DNA from: Idiomarina sp.
GTDB lineage: Bacteria > Pseudomonadota > Gammaproteobacteria > Enterobacterales > Alteromonadaceae
DNA length: 64,000 bases
Assembly (NCBI GenBank): GCA_022565355.1
Contig: JAIUMU010000003.1
Coordinates: 392,616 to 456,615, forward strand
Direction of reading: 5' to 3'
Positions 10,760 through 19,619 of this stretch are shown here, one piece after another (positions within the stretch are counted from its first letter, which is position 1; each line of letters begins with the position of its first letter). The position numbers and the translations under genes are program-made. A model generated the notes under the pieces. The model was not told where the DNA came from, ran no database searches, and worked only from the letters and a program-made list of their open reading frames with translations.

Positions 10760-12823
10760 TTAATCTCCTGCTTGGTGGTACCGAGCTACGCGGAAGCCTA
10801 CATCGGGAGCGGGATCGTTGCCTTGATACCGAACGCTAGCCCGAAGTAATGGCAGTTGGCCGGTTAGGTACGATGCGCCTTTAATTACATGGCCACGGCC
10901 AGAATCTGGGCCCAAGTAATCGGTTTCTGCAGGAATCGTGGAGCCGCTTGCCGGTAACAAATACGCATCATGCACCCACTCGCGTACATTGCCATCTAAA
11001 TCATAGAAGCCATTGCGATCGGCACGATAACTGGCAACGGGTGCTACGCCTTTGTGATCATCTTCATAATCGCGGAAGAAAAACGGTTGCTCGCCCTGCA
11101 GTTCTTTGTCGGCAAAGTTGGCTTGGCGATCACGCAGCACTGCTTGATTACCCCAAATATAAGCGGTGCGAGCTGCGCGGCGGAAGTGCTTGGCTATAAA
11201 CTCCCACTCCGCTTCGCTGGGTAGCCGATAGCCCCGTGATGCTCGGCGAATACCAGTAACTTGATTACCTTGAATAATATAGAACGGCATTAGCCCTTCT
11301 TGTTCGCTTAACCAATTGGTGAAACGCGCGGCATCGAGCCAGGTAATATTGGTAATCGGTAAATTGCTTTCCCGGTTGCCTTGGCCCGTGAAGCGCGCGT
11401 ATTGCCCTTCGGTAACATGGGTAGCGGATATCCACACATCACGGGTAAAGCTAACCTCGCGCTGCACTTCATTCCGTTGCCTACCGCTTTCTCCAAGTGG
11501 TGAGCCCATAGTAAAGCTATCAAGCTCTACAGGAATGAGTTGTATGCCAATAGTGTTGGCAAATAAAGGCCGGCCTTCTTGTCTGCGGGCATCAAACTCG
11601 GGAATTAATTCGATATGGCTGCGCGTTACGTTATTTGCCTCTGGCGTAACCGTTACCGTTGCACTGCGATAATAAGGGCGTTGTAGCTGAATGGTTTGGG
11701 GTAATGTTTGTACCCGTTGGGTAAGGGGCGTTTCGCCCCGGGATTGGCCATTAATCGTGGCTTGTGCAGGCACGTTCGATGAAACGTGCAGCTCGCCAAA
11801 TTCCGGTGTTAAATTGAAGCGCACGGTTTGCTGCGCGCCGGGGCTAAGCTCTATGCTTTGCGTTGCAGATACATAGCCGGGCTTGCTGTAGCGGATATTC
11901 AGCGGTTCATTCGCATTCACTCGAAATAATGATGGCTCTGTTACGGGCGCCCCATTTACAGTAAGCACGCCGCTACTAGGCTGCAGTTCGGCGGTTATGT
12001 TAGCGCCGAGTAACTGCATATTATATCGGCGGCTATCAAGTGGTTGGCGCTCGGTAATTTCTAACGTATCCGCTATGGGTTCAAAGCCTGGCGCGTTAAT
12101 TGCAACGGTATAACTACCGCCATCACGCTCCAACGCGAGTGGCGTATTGCCCACCGCTTCGCCATCAATTAGTACTTCCGCGCCAGCAGGTACGCTCTCG
12201 ATCTGCAACATGCCCGATACGGGGGTAAGATTAAAGTGATGGTTTAGCTGTTGGCCTTTCTCAGCAAGAATTGTGGCATGCTCATCAATGAAATGTGGGT
12301 GGGATAGAGTTAATTGATATTCCCCTTCGGGCAACTCGGTAACAAGTTGCTCGCCCTGCACCGCCATATTGCCATCAATAAGCCAGCGGCTTTCAGTTCG
12401 GCTTGGAGTACTTGTAGCGGTAAGTAAGGCCGGTAAAGGCTCTAGCGTAATCGTAACATTGTTCGCAGAATTGCGATTTAGGGTGGCTTGCCCAGGTTTA
12501 TATAACGGCGCTCGCGCCTCTACCGTTACTTCGCCGCCAAAGGTGTACAGGGAAGAGCCGATCATGAACCCCGCTCCAGAAATCCGCTGAATGGTTGATT
12601 CCACCCGGGCATCAGCAGGCTCAATGGCAATCGCATAACCGCGAATAATCAGCAACCAAGCAAGATATAACAGCATCCCGCCGAGCAACGCGAACATACT
12701 TACGGCTACCAATACACGGTGCTTTTTACGGCCGCTATCGATGTCGGCATCAATGCCGTTATGGTTCGGTTGCGCGGGCTCTGCAGGTGGCTCGATCGGC
12801 GGTGGTGAATTAGATTCGCTCAT
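10760..12823 (-). CDS. Membrane-anchored PEGA-repeat protein with C-terminal FGE/SUMF1-like domain
   Basis: 687 residues. A Pro-rich cytoplasmic N-terminus is followed by one transmembrane helix (about 37-60), then a large periplasmic part. Several PEGA-like beta repeats span about residues 62-408; clear examples are VPAGAEVLIDGEAVGNTPL with SYTVAINAPGF, and VPAQATINGQSRGETPL. The C-terminal 255 residues are a formylglycine-generating-enzyme/SUMF1 fold (FTMGSP, THVTEGQYARF, GYRLPSEAEWEF, NVREWVHD, IKGASY, DVGFRVAR). The two active-site cysteines of true FGE are absent from the IKGASYLTGQLPLLRAS segment, so it is probably a structural or ligand-binding domain. It starts 14 bases inside the preceding gene. 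Confidence 0.85.
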   Translation of the reverse strand: MSESNSPPPIEPPAEPAQPNHNGIDADIDSGRKKHRVLVAVSMFALLGGMLLYLAWLLIIRGYAIAIEPADARVESTIQRISGAGFMIGSSLYTFGGEVTVEARAPLYKPGQATLNRNSANNVTITLEPLPALLTATSTPSRTESRWLIDGNMAVQGEQLVTELPEGEYQLTLSHPHFIDEHATILAEKGQQLNHHFNLTPVSGMLQIESVPAGAEVLIDGEAVGNTPLALERDGGSYTVAINAPGFEPIADTLEITERQPLDSRRYNMQLLGANITAELQPSSGVLTVNGAPVTEPSLFRVNANEPLNIRYSKPGYVSATQSIELSPGAQQTVRFNLTPEFGELHVSSNVPAQATINGQSRGETPLTQRVQTLPQTIQLQRPYYRSATVTVTPEANNVTRSHIELIPEFDARRQEGRPLFANTIGIQLIPVELDSFTMGSPLGESGRQRNEVQREVSFTRDVWISATHVTEGQYARFTGQGNRESNLPITNITWLDAARFTNWLSEQEGLMPFYIIQGNQVTGIRRASRGYRLPSEAEWEFIAKHFRRAARTAYIWGNQAVLRDRQANFADKELQGEQPFFFRDYEDDHKGVAPVASYRADRNGFYDLDGNVREWVHDAYLLPASGSTIPAETDYLGPDSGRGHVIKGASYLTGQLPLLRASVRYQGNDPAPDVGFRVARYHQAGD

Positions 12824-14249
12824 CAGCAGCCAACCTTACTTCAATAGGAGTTTCTGATTGCGTAACAGTAACCGTAACAATTTTGGAGCGATACCCAGAG
12901 CGGCGCCCCTCAAATTGGTACACGCCCGGCTTCAATTGAAATTGGTATTCAGCATGGGTACCTACATTACCCACGCCAAGCACACGCACAAAGGTTTGAT
13001 TATCACTGATTAAAAGAACATCGATCGGTGTATTGGCTACTTCAATTACATTCTCTAGTTCTGCTACTGCCGCAGCCAACTTGCCGCTTAGGCTAGTAAA
13101 AACGCGTGCAGAAAGCAGGAGTTGCTCGGCATTTTGTAGCACCGTAAGATCACTTAGCCGGCTGGGCTGTGAGCTGTAGCGGTTTACCGCAGATTGCATT
13201 TGCGTAATGGTTTGGCCGAGCTCTAGTGCGCGCTGTGAAGGTTCATGAGAAGGATGCTTTTGTAAGGCATTATTCGCAACCATCACTACCGTAGGCCACT
13301 CATCAGCAGCTTGAAATACTGCTAATTGCTGTTCAATCGCCTGCAACTCTAATGCAGTACGCTCGGTTTGAATGCGCATGCGTAAATTGTTCACTTCGCT
13401 GCGATTACTAAATAGTTGGCTGGCTTGGTTAAGAGCGCTTTCGGCTTGATTGAGTTGGCCACTATCAAGGAAGCTGATCGCGCGCGCAATGGCCGTTGCG
13501 TAGGCTTGTTCGTTTAGCTGTTGCTCAACATCGCGCAGCGCTTCCCTCGCTTCCTCGTGTTCTGAATCAAGCAATAGCACTTGTTGTAAGGCATCTTGCT
13601 GCTTTGGCAAATCGTTTTCCACCATGGCAATTTGCACTTGGCGCATTAAATCGGCTACATCATCGAATACATCGATACGGTTTTGCAGGGCTAGGGCGGG
13701 AGAGTAATCAGGATTAAGACGCAAAGATCGTTGGTTTGCTTGTTGTGCTGAATCTATATCGCCCGCGTTGAACGCTTGTTTTGCTTGGGTATAGGCATCT
13801 TGGTAGGCACTTTGGTAGCCTTGTTGCGCTCGGGTAAGTTGCTGTTGAATGCTATTTAAATGCTCGAGTGCCTCAGCATAATGGGTGCTCGTATAGGCAA
13901 CTAGCGCTTCATCTAGCCGCTCTCGTAGTTCGGTATATTGCGCATCCAAATACGCTTTAAATGCGGGCTGCTCATTTACGGCGTTTAATTGTTGCCGGGT
14001 TTCGCTAAGTGCCGCTTGCGCTTGCTCACGTAAGGCTGCGTTTGTTTCACTATCTACTGCAACTGTGGGGCGCTCATTGCTTGCGCCACCATTACCGGCA
14101 TCATCTGCCATGCCACTGAATATCGCCTTACCGCCAATATACAGCAGCGTAAATAGCACGATGCTTACCGCAATAATGATACTTACTGTTTTGAATTGAG
14201 CGCGTTTTTTCTCTTTATCACGCGCAATGGTGTTATCAAATTCACTCAC
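12810..14249 (-). CDS. Membrane-anchored coiled-coil/TPR-like protein with PEGA-like C-terminus
   Basis: 479 residues from a GTG start, with AGGG about 9 bases upstream. A charged N-terminus precedes one transmembrane helix (about residues 22-45, VSIIIAVSIVLFTLLYIGG), so the bulk is periplasmic. Residues about 65-400 are Ala/Gln/Glu-rich helices with repeated hydrophobic spacing and TPR-like stretches (for example AKQAFNAGDIDSAQQANQRS and LNQAESALNQASQLF). The last 75 residues look like a PEGA domain (LKPGVYQFEGRRSGYRSKIV). I do not recognise the family. Its overlap with the PEGA/SUMF1 gene and the shared PEGA-type end suggest that the two proteins act together in the periplasm. Confidence 0.78.
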   Translation of the reverse strand: MSEFDNTIARDKEKKRAQFKTVSIIIAVSIVLFTLLYIGGKAIFSGMADDAGNGGASNERPTVAVDSETNAALREQAQAALSETRQQLNAVNEQPAFKAYLDAQYTELRERLDEALVAYTSTHYAEALEHLNSIQQQLTRAQQGYQSAYQDAYTQAKQAFNAGDIDSAQQANQRSLRLNPDYSPALALQNRIDVFDDVADLMRQVQIAMVENDLPKQQDALQQVLLLDSEHEEAREALRDVEQQLNEQAYATAIARAISFLDSGQLNQAESALNQASQLFSNRSEVNNLRMRIQTERTALELQAIEQQLAVFQAADEWPTVVMVANNALQKHPSHEPSQRALELGQTITQMQSAVNRYSSQPSRLSDLTVLQNAEQLLLSARVFTSLSGKLAAAVAELENVIEVANTPIDVLLISDNQTFVRVLGVGNVGTHAEYQFQLKPGVYQFEGRRSGYRSKIVTVTVTQSETPIEVRLAADERI

Positions 14250-14311
14250 AATTAAACCCTAGTGTAGTTTAGGCCGCGCTATATAGAGCAGTGTACTTAA
14301 ATTAGCAGCAT

Positions 14312-15595
14312 TTACAGTTGCGTGTCTGGCGTTTCTTCAAGCTCATAAATCGACTGTAATTGTGCTCGTAACTGGATATATTGCTCTCGTGCGGAACCTT
14401 CGAGTTCAATTTGCTGATTGTAAAACTCAATCACTTGCGGTGTTACTTGGATATCCAAGTTTTGCCCCATCTCGCTCAGTTGTTGGCGCTGAAAGCGGAG
14501 GTTTTGGTTGTTCTCAATAACCCCAGTGAGGTTGTACAGCGAGGTGGCTGCCAGAACCAGAGAACCAATTTCCCCAGCGGCTGATCCCGAGTTGCGCGCA
14601 AGCAACACGGCGCCTACCCCTGCAAATAAAGCCGCCACTTGCCGATTCGCGCGGCTTTCTCGCTCGCGGCGAATAGCTGCTGCTACCGGCAATGTTTCGC
14701 GATGGTAATCTAAATAGCTATCGTTACTATCGGCATAATAAAGTTCATAATTACCCTGCAAGTTATCGATAAACGAGCGATCTTCTTCACGAATAGCGCG
14801 AATACGCTGCAGCATAGGATCTTCGTCTGCTGGATAGCCATCAACAGCAAATCTTGGGCCATTGCGAGTAGAACGTTGGGTTAGGTATGGTTCCATGGCC
14901 TCGGGGCTGTACACTGCGGCATAACGCAGTTCAGATACGCGCTGAATGGCAATTTTTTCTTCGTCGGAGCGCTCATTAAGTAAATCATACACGTAGCTGG
15001 CAATGCTGTTAAAAACAGGTTCGTACGCATTGTTACCTTGATTAAAGGCATCCCGATAGAACCCTTCGTGCACCCGGTAACTAAACTCTTTTTCACCCCA
15101 AACCCGATTGGTGGCATCAAGCACGCGAATCATGAGCGTTACTACTTCGGTATCCGAGTGCTTAATTTCACCCAGCACATACACATCAGCAGATGCTGAA
15201 GAATCGGGCGTAACATTAATCGATTCAAAGGCATTGGTTTGCTCCAGCGCACGCTTGGTATCTATCGCAAAACGGTTCGCTTCTAGGCGACGTACTTGCG
15301 GCCAAATATCCTTTTCTTGAATTTTTGCATAATCTAAATTGCCACTGCTATCCGTTGGCAGCCCGGGATCAAACACTGGAACTACTAGATTCAAATATAC
15401 ATCCGAGGTGTAGTTGTAGTTCCGTGCAGGGGCTTGGAAAGATGAATTACTAGTAGGAGACGTAGTGCTAGGCCCTACCGTGGGCACGTTAGTACGGTTT
15501 GTTGTTGCACAGGCACTAAGCGCGAACGCCGTGAATGCAATCACAACAAACTTAAGTGAGTTAATCCGTGAACCTTTAGTGTGCACTATCTGCAT
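14312..15595 (-). CDS. Putative outer-membrane lipoprotein of the motor operon
   Basis: 427 residues. AAGGA lies 7 bases before the ATG. The signal peptide ends in lipobox LSAC, with the Cys at about residue 29, followed by TTNR, which favours sorting to the outer membrane. A Ser/Thr/Pro linker precedes a domain with YLNLVVPVFDPGLP and DVYVLGEIKHSDTEVVTLMI. Further on is a Gly/Ala-rich hydrophobic stretch (about residues 330-360, ALFAGVGAVLLARNSG) and a helical C-terminus. I do not recognise the family. The hydrophobic stretch could insert in a membrane or pack as an amphipathic helix. In context it is the likely outer-membrane partner of the complex. Confidence 0.75.
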   Translation of the reverse strand: MQIVHTKGSRINSLKFVVIAFTAFALSACATTNRTNVPTVGPSTTSPTSNSSFQAPARNYNYTSDVYLNLVVPVFDPGLPTDSSGNLDYAKIQEKDIWPQVRRLEANRFAIDTKRALEQTNAFESINVTPDSSASADVYVLGEIKHSDTEVVTLMIRVLDATNRVWGEKEFSYRVHEGFYRDAFNQGNNAYEPVFNSIASYVYDLLNERSDEEKIAIQRVSELRYAAVYSPEAMEPYLTQRSTRNGPRFAVDGYPADEDPMLQRIRAIREEDRSFIDNLQGNYELYYADSNDSYLDYHRETLPVAAAIRRERESRANRQVAALFAGVGAVLLARNSGSAAGEIGSLVLAATSLYNLTGVIENNQNLRFQRQQLSEMGQNLDIQVTPQVIEFYNQQIELEGSAREQYIQLRAQLQSIYELEETPDTQL

Positions 15596-15631
15596 GAAAT
15601 ATTCCTTGTTCTCATCGTTCGCAATTCAATA

Positions 15632-16222
15632 CTAACAGCCATACTCTTTGGCTAGCGATTGGAAATGCTCTTTTTCTTTATCGGTAGTAGCTGATTCTAG
15701 GCCTGCACGAATTGCATCGCAAACACTGCTGCTACCTTGTTGTCGTTGCCCCCGCGTATGCTGCTGCGATGGTGCCGTTGGGCTAACCGTTTGGTCTTCT
15801 GTAGCACTTTCATCTTCACTACTTACGCTTTCTGCTACAGTTTGCTCGATTCCAGTTGTTTCAGCGCCAGCCGCAGACCCAGCGGGAGGCGAAGAGGCCT
15901 CGCTTAAGCGTTCGCGGTTGCTATCCAATGCCGCCTCAATACAGCGTTCATAGTTACTTAAATTGCTTTTGATATCCGTATCCATCATTCGAATACGTTC
16001 TGCGCGGGTAAGCTCTTCTCGCCCGCGAGAATCAAACAGTAAGTGTGAGCAATCAGAGAAATACACTGGCTGCAGCGGTGCTGGAGTATCGTTTATGTTG
16101 GCATTCGCTGCGGCAGACCCAGCAAGCAATGCCAGCATTACCACATTTGTTGCATGGCGACGCAAGCTTTGCAGTGCAAGGCCCTTTGTTACAACATAAT
16201 CAGTTGTGCTGATTTGTTTCAT
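15632..16222 (-). CDS. Small secreted protein, first gene of the motor operon
   Basis: 196 residues from the ATG that lies 7 bases after AGGAG; an upstream in-frame ATG 48 bases earlier lacks a site. An extended N-region precedes a hydrophobic signal (NVVMLALLAGSAAANA). The mature protein has four cysteines (in YFSDCSH, ERCIEAA, SVCDAIRAG and the terminal EYGC) that could form two disulfides. Between them is a low-complexity Ser/Glu/Thr/Gln linker (about residues 100-160). The family is not recognised. The short cysteine-bearing ends joined by a flexible linker suggest a periplasmic or surface adaptor. Confidence 0.7.
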   Translation of the reverse strand: MKQISTTDYVVTKGLALQSLRRHATNVVMLALLAGSAAANANINDTPAPLQPVYFSDCSHLLFDSRGREELTRAERIRMMDTDIKSNLSNYERCIEAALDSNRERLSEASSPPAGSAAGAETTGIEQTVAESVSSEDESATEDQTVSPTAPSQQHTRGQRQQGSSSVCDAIRAGLESATTDKEKEHFQSLAKEYGC

Positions 16223-16300
16223 CGCCATACTCCTAATTATTACGCGCAGCAAAAATAGTTGCGCGCTCAATAGCTTTGATACGGGTTCCCGTAAATAGTT

Positions 16301-17167
16301 TCATTCTTCGAGCTTATCCTGGGTGCGCAAAGCAAAATCACTGGCGGCATGGCGCTCATGTAGCTGCTCGTGAGGCTCACCCCAAGCTCGATTTACCATA
16401 CGCCCACGCTGCACGGCTGGGCGTTGCGCAATTTCATCGGTCCAGCGCATTACATGTTGATATTTGTGTGCTGCGATAAACTCAGCTGCTTCATATACTT
16501 CATTTTTAACTAAGGCGCCGTACCACGGCCAAATGGCCATATCGGCAATAGTATATTCATCACCTGCCATGAAGCGATGTTTGGCTAAATGCTTATCAAG
16601 CAAATCTAGCTGGCGCTTTATCTCCATAGTATAGCGGTTAATGGGGTATTCGTACTTTTCTGGGGCGTAGGCATAGAAGTGGCCAAAGCCGCCGCCTAAA
16701 ATTGGCGCGCTGGCCATCTGCCAAAATAGCCAATTTAAGCACTCTGTTCGCTGCGCTGGTGCAGTAGGAAAAAAGGCACCGAATTTTTCGGCTAAATAGA
16801 GCATCATAGAACCGGATTCAAATAACCGCGTAGGGGGTGAAGTGCTGTTATCAAGCAGCGCTGGAATTTTCGAGTTTGGGTTTACTGCCACAAAACCAGA
16901 ACTAAACTGCTCACCCTCCATAATATTAATCAGCCACGCATCATACTCGGCCTCGGCAAAACCAGCTTCGAGCAACTCTTCCAGCAGAATGGTAACTTTT
17001 ACGCCATTCGGCGTAGCCAGTGAATAGAGTTGCAGCGGGTGCTTCCCCATCGGTAATGCTTTCTCATGGGTAGCTCCAGATACAGGGCGGTTGATATTGG
17101 CAAATTTACCGCCGTTGCCTTGCTCCCATTGCCATACTTTCGGCGGTGTATAGGTATCGTTTGGCAT
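16301..17167 (-). CDS. yghU: Glutathione S-transferase family disulfide-bond oxidoreductase, YghU-like
   Basis: 288 residues, the same length as E. coli YghU, which reduces disulfides with glutathione. The long N-terminal extension typical of this subfamily is present (VWQWEQGNGGKFANINRPVSG), then the thioredoxin-like domain (YSLATPNGVKVTILLEELLE; NPNSKIPALLD; ESGSMMLYLAEKFG) and the helical GST domain (YTIADMAIWPWYG). GAGG lies 6 bases before the chosen ATG; a TTG codon directly upstream is a poorer start. The motor operon follows on the same strand after 78 bases, so read-through is possible. Confidence 0.92.
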   Translation of the reverse strand: MPNDTYTPPKVWQWEQGNGGKFANINRPVSGATHEKALPMGKHPLQLYSLATPNGVKVTILLEELLEAGFAEAEYDAWLINIMEGEQFSSGFVAVNPNSKIPALLDNSTSPPTRLFESGSMMLYLAEKFGAFFPTAPAQRTECLNWLFWQMASAPILGGGFGHFYAYAPEKYEYPINRYTMEIKRQLDLLDKHLAKHRFMAGDEYTIADMAIWPWYGALVKNEVYEAAEFIAAHKYQHVMRWTDEIAQRPAVQRGRMVNRAWGEPHEQLHERHAASDFALRTQDKLEE

Positions 17168-17248
17168 CAAAAACCTCGCTTATGCTAAAGTGTACTAACT
17201 ATTACATAAATAGCTTACGTAACACTATGCAAATATGGTTGTAGTTTT

Positions 17249-17500
17249 ATGGCAAAACCAAGAAAAAAGCTGCCTTCGCGCGCGGTGGATATTTTTTGCG
17301 CGCAATGCAAAACCAAGTTATTTAAATATCGAAAAGGCGGCAAAGGTGCGTTGGTAAAGTGTTTTCTCGAGCGTATTACGGAGAATTACACCAACACGCC
17401 TTGCCACTGCCCTGGTTGTGGACAAGAGTTCGCTCGGGAAACAATGATACGGGGAACGACAGCCTATAAAATGATTGGCGGCAAGGTAACCCACAAATAG
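17249..17500 (+). CDS. Small zinc-ribbon protein
   Basis: 83 residues, basic at both ends. Cysteine pairs (FCAQCKTKLF and HCPGCGQEFA, with another Cys in TPCHCP and one in KCFLER) give a C4-type zinc ribbon. Function unknown. It is likely cytoplasmic, since there is no signal peptide. The Shine-Dalgarno is weak (a G-poor ATGGTTGTAG stretch). It is divergent from yghU across 81 bases and probably monocistronic. Confidence 0.72.
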   Translation: MAKPRKKLPSRAVDIFCAQCKTKLFKYRKGGKGALVKCFLERITENYTNTPCHCPGCGQEFARETMIRGTTAYKMIGGKVTHK

Positions 17501-17568
17501 GCGCAGGCCAAGCGCCGTTGTATGAGCTCGAAATAGTGCGTTAACGCATAAGGGAATCGAGTACCTGG

Positions 17569-18969
17569 CTACTCGATCGCTATCGTTAGTGAATGAAGCT
17601 CTTCTGATATGAGGCGCCACTTGCCGTTCGAATGTATCGAACTTTCACCGAACTCCAATGCTAGCGGCTGATCTAAGGCGAGTTCAGAAGTATTCAATAT
17701 AGGAGTTTTACTCCACGCTTGTATGCGCAGTTTGCCGTTAGCCACATCTTCTAAATTGTATAGTGATGGAAGCCCCCGAATATCAATATTAGTAGCTTTG
17801 TAATTCACCTGAAAAGTGCTTGGGTTGGGGATAAACATCATGCTGCTAGAGATGTTTTCAAAGCCACCTTCGCCAGCAGAAAAGTGCAAGGGTAGCCTAA
17901 ATTCATCTTCGCTAATATCAAGAGCAAGCGTGATGGTTAGGCTATAAGGGTATGTTTCTTCAACTGTTGAAAATGTAAGCGCTTCGTTAGGGGCGATATT
18001 CTCTGCTCCCTGAATGTAATCGTTTGCATTGTGGCGCTCGAGCAATGCGTTCACTTCTTGCATGGCTGTTTCGCTATCAATTTCAAAAAGGGCAACGGCA
18101 ACTTCTAACGGCGTGCTGCCTTCTTCGAGCTTTGTTCGCCAATCATACGAGGCGGGCGCATATTCGTTCAAAATGTCAGTTAAAAAAGCGCCGGTAGCAT
18201 AACTTGAAGTGCGTACATCATTGCTGTTTTCAAAGCGCGCTTGGAAGTGGCGAAGAAAATCACCTAACTGGTTGCGCGAATGCTCTGCATAGGCCGCTTG
18301 CATACCAACCCAATGCGCTGTGCCCTCAAGATGTTCAAAGCCTGCTAATAACTCGCCCACTTTGGGCGCTATAGTATGCTGAAATGCAACTCGAAAGGTA
18401 AGCCAATCTCGCACTAGCGCTTCGTTTTGCAATGCATGCGCTTTTTGCGCTAAAGAAAATTGGAAGCGTATTAAACCGCGTACCATAGGGCTTTCGAAAT
18501 AGCTCGGCTCTATAAACGATAACTGATGTAGATTATTGAAATGGGTATCTTGATAACCGTGAAACGCTTCGTGCACCAAGGAATCTAGCGTATCACGGTG
18601 GCTATCACCCACTCGTACCGCTGTAGCCTTTTGGTTATTAGGTAATGGATAATTGATGAAGAAAGCGAAATCGGTGGTGTTCGCTAGGCGCTCGGTATAA
18701 TAGTAATAATTACCTTGCTGTGCTGCATACCCTGGAAGGGCTTCTCCGGTGGTGAAAATTAAGGTTTCACCCACACTATTAAATACGATAAACGGCTCGC
18801 TCTCCGACCAGAACCCGGGCCATATCTGCGCAATTTGCGGTGATTGGCTCCGTATTTTTTCCGCTTCGTCGAACAATGTATGAGCTTTTTCGGGCAGTTC
18901 AAAGGCTAATAACGGGCCGTGAAAGAAAAGCACTATGGCCGTTAAACAGGAAGATATGATTGATTTCAA
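17569..18969 (-). CDS. Secreted putative zinc metallopeptidase (HExxH)
   Basis: 466 residues from a TTG start, with GGAG 6 bases upstream. The signal peptide covers about residues 1-22 (cleavage near PLLAFE). A zincin motif HEAFH lies in TLDSLVHEAFHGYQ at about residues 132-136, and a downstream EGTAHWVG about 80 residues later could provide the third zinc ligand. The C-terminal 130 residues look like beta-sandwich accessory domains. I do not recognise a MEROPS family. Peptidase activity is inferred from the motif. It stands alone, with convergent and divergent neighbours. Confidence 0.75.
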   Translation of the reverse strand: MKSIISSCLTAIVLFFHGPLLAFELPEKAHTLFDEAEKIRSQSPQIAQIWPGFWSESEPFIVFNSVGETLIFTTGEALPGYAAQQGNYYYYTERLANTTDFAFFINYPLPNNQKATAVRVGDSHRDTLDSLVHEAFHGYQDTHFNNLHQLSFIEPSYFESPMVRGLIRFQFSLAQKAHALQNEALVRDWLTFRVAFQHTIAPKVGELLAGFEHLEGTAHWVGMQAAYAEHSRNQLGDFLRHFQARFENSNDVRTSSYATGAFLTDILNEYAPASYDWRTKLEEGSTPLEVAVALFEIDSETAMQEVNALLERHNANDYIQGAENIAPNEALTFSTVEETYPYSLTITLALDISEDEFRLPLHFSAGEGGFENISSSMMFIPNPSTFQVNYKATNIDIRGLPSLYNLEDVANGKLRIQAWSKTPILNTSELALDQPLALEFGESSIHSNGKWRLISEELHSLTIAIE

Positions 18970-19134
18970 AGCAATACTCCCAAAAGCATTGGTTACTCTA
19001 GTTAGAGCATAATGTAGCCTGTGCGCCGCTACTCTTCATGTCTGAAATTGTAAGAAAATGCGTTCCTCCATTATCAGTTGCTAATGTAGCTGAGTGCGTT
19101 ATGCTTTCTTTAATGCAACTAACGAGGTATTAAA

Positions 19135-19515
19135 ATGAAAAATGCACAAGATTTAGTGATGGCTGCGAAAGGTAAAATCAACGAGGTAAGTGTGGCTGAT
19201 GCCGAAGCCGCCATTCAAGCAGCCGATGTGGTGATTGATGTGCGTGAGCCGGATGAATTTCGTGCCGGGCACATTGCTGGCGCCATCAATGTTCCACGTG
19301 GAATGCTCGAGTTTCGCTTAAGTGGCACTCCCGAGTTGCAGGATCGCGATAAGAAAATCGTGGTGTACTGTAAAACCAGTGGGCGTGGCGCGCTTTCCGC
19401 CGTAGCGTTAAAAGAGATGGGCTATTTAAATGTGCTTTCTATTGCTGGAGGCTTTGATGCTTGGCTTGAAGCCGGCAAGCCTGCAGTGAAACCAGAGCTA
19501 CCTGATTTCGGTTAA
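19135..19515 (+). CDS. Rhodanese-like sulfurtransferase
   Basis: A 126-residue single-domain rhodanese, a cytoplasmic sulfane-sulfur carrier. It has DVREPDEFRAGHIAGAINVP, the active-site loop CKTSGRGA with catalytic Cys at about residue 83, and the closing GGFDAWLEAGKP. GAGG lies 7 bases before the ATG. It appears monocistronic, with a terminator shared with the convergent DUF3617 gene. Confidence 0.93.
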   Translation: MKNAQDLVMAAKGKINEVSVADAEAAIQAADVVIDVREPDEFRAGHIAGAINVPRGMLEFRLSGTPELQDRDKKIVVYCKTSGRGALSAVALKEMGYLNVLSIAGGFDAWLEAGKPAVKPELPDFG

Positions 19516-19546
19516 TTGCTTGAAGTAATGAGTTGAAATGTAGTGA

Positions 19547-19584
19547 AAAAGCCAGCGTTGCTCGTATGAACATCGCTGGCTTTT
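19547..19584. terminator. Bidirectional rho-independent terminator
   Basis: AAAAGCCAGCG and CGCTGGCTTTT flank a 16-base loop. The A run on one side and the T run on the other allow termination in both directions, which fits its place between convergent genes. Confidence 0.85.
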
Positions 19585-19619
19585 GCCTACTTGAAACGAT
19601 ATGCGCGCAAATCTAAAAT

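Noticed and set aside
10760..12823. True formylglycine-generating enzyme
   Set aside because: The active-site cysteine pair is absent from the conserved C-terminal segment and no sulfatase gene is nearby.
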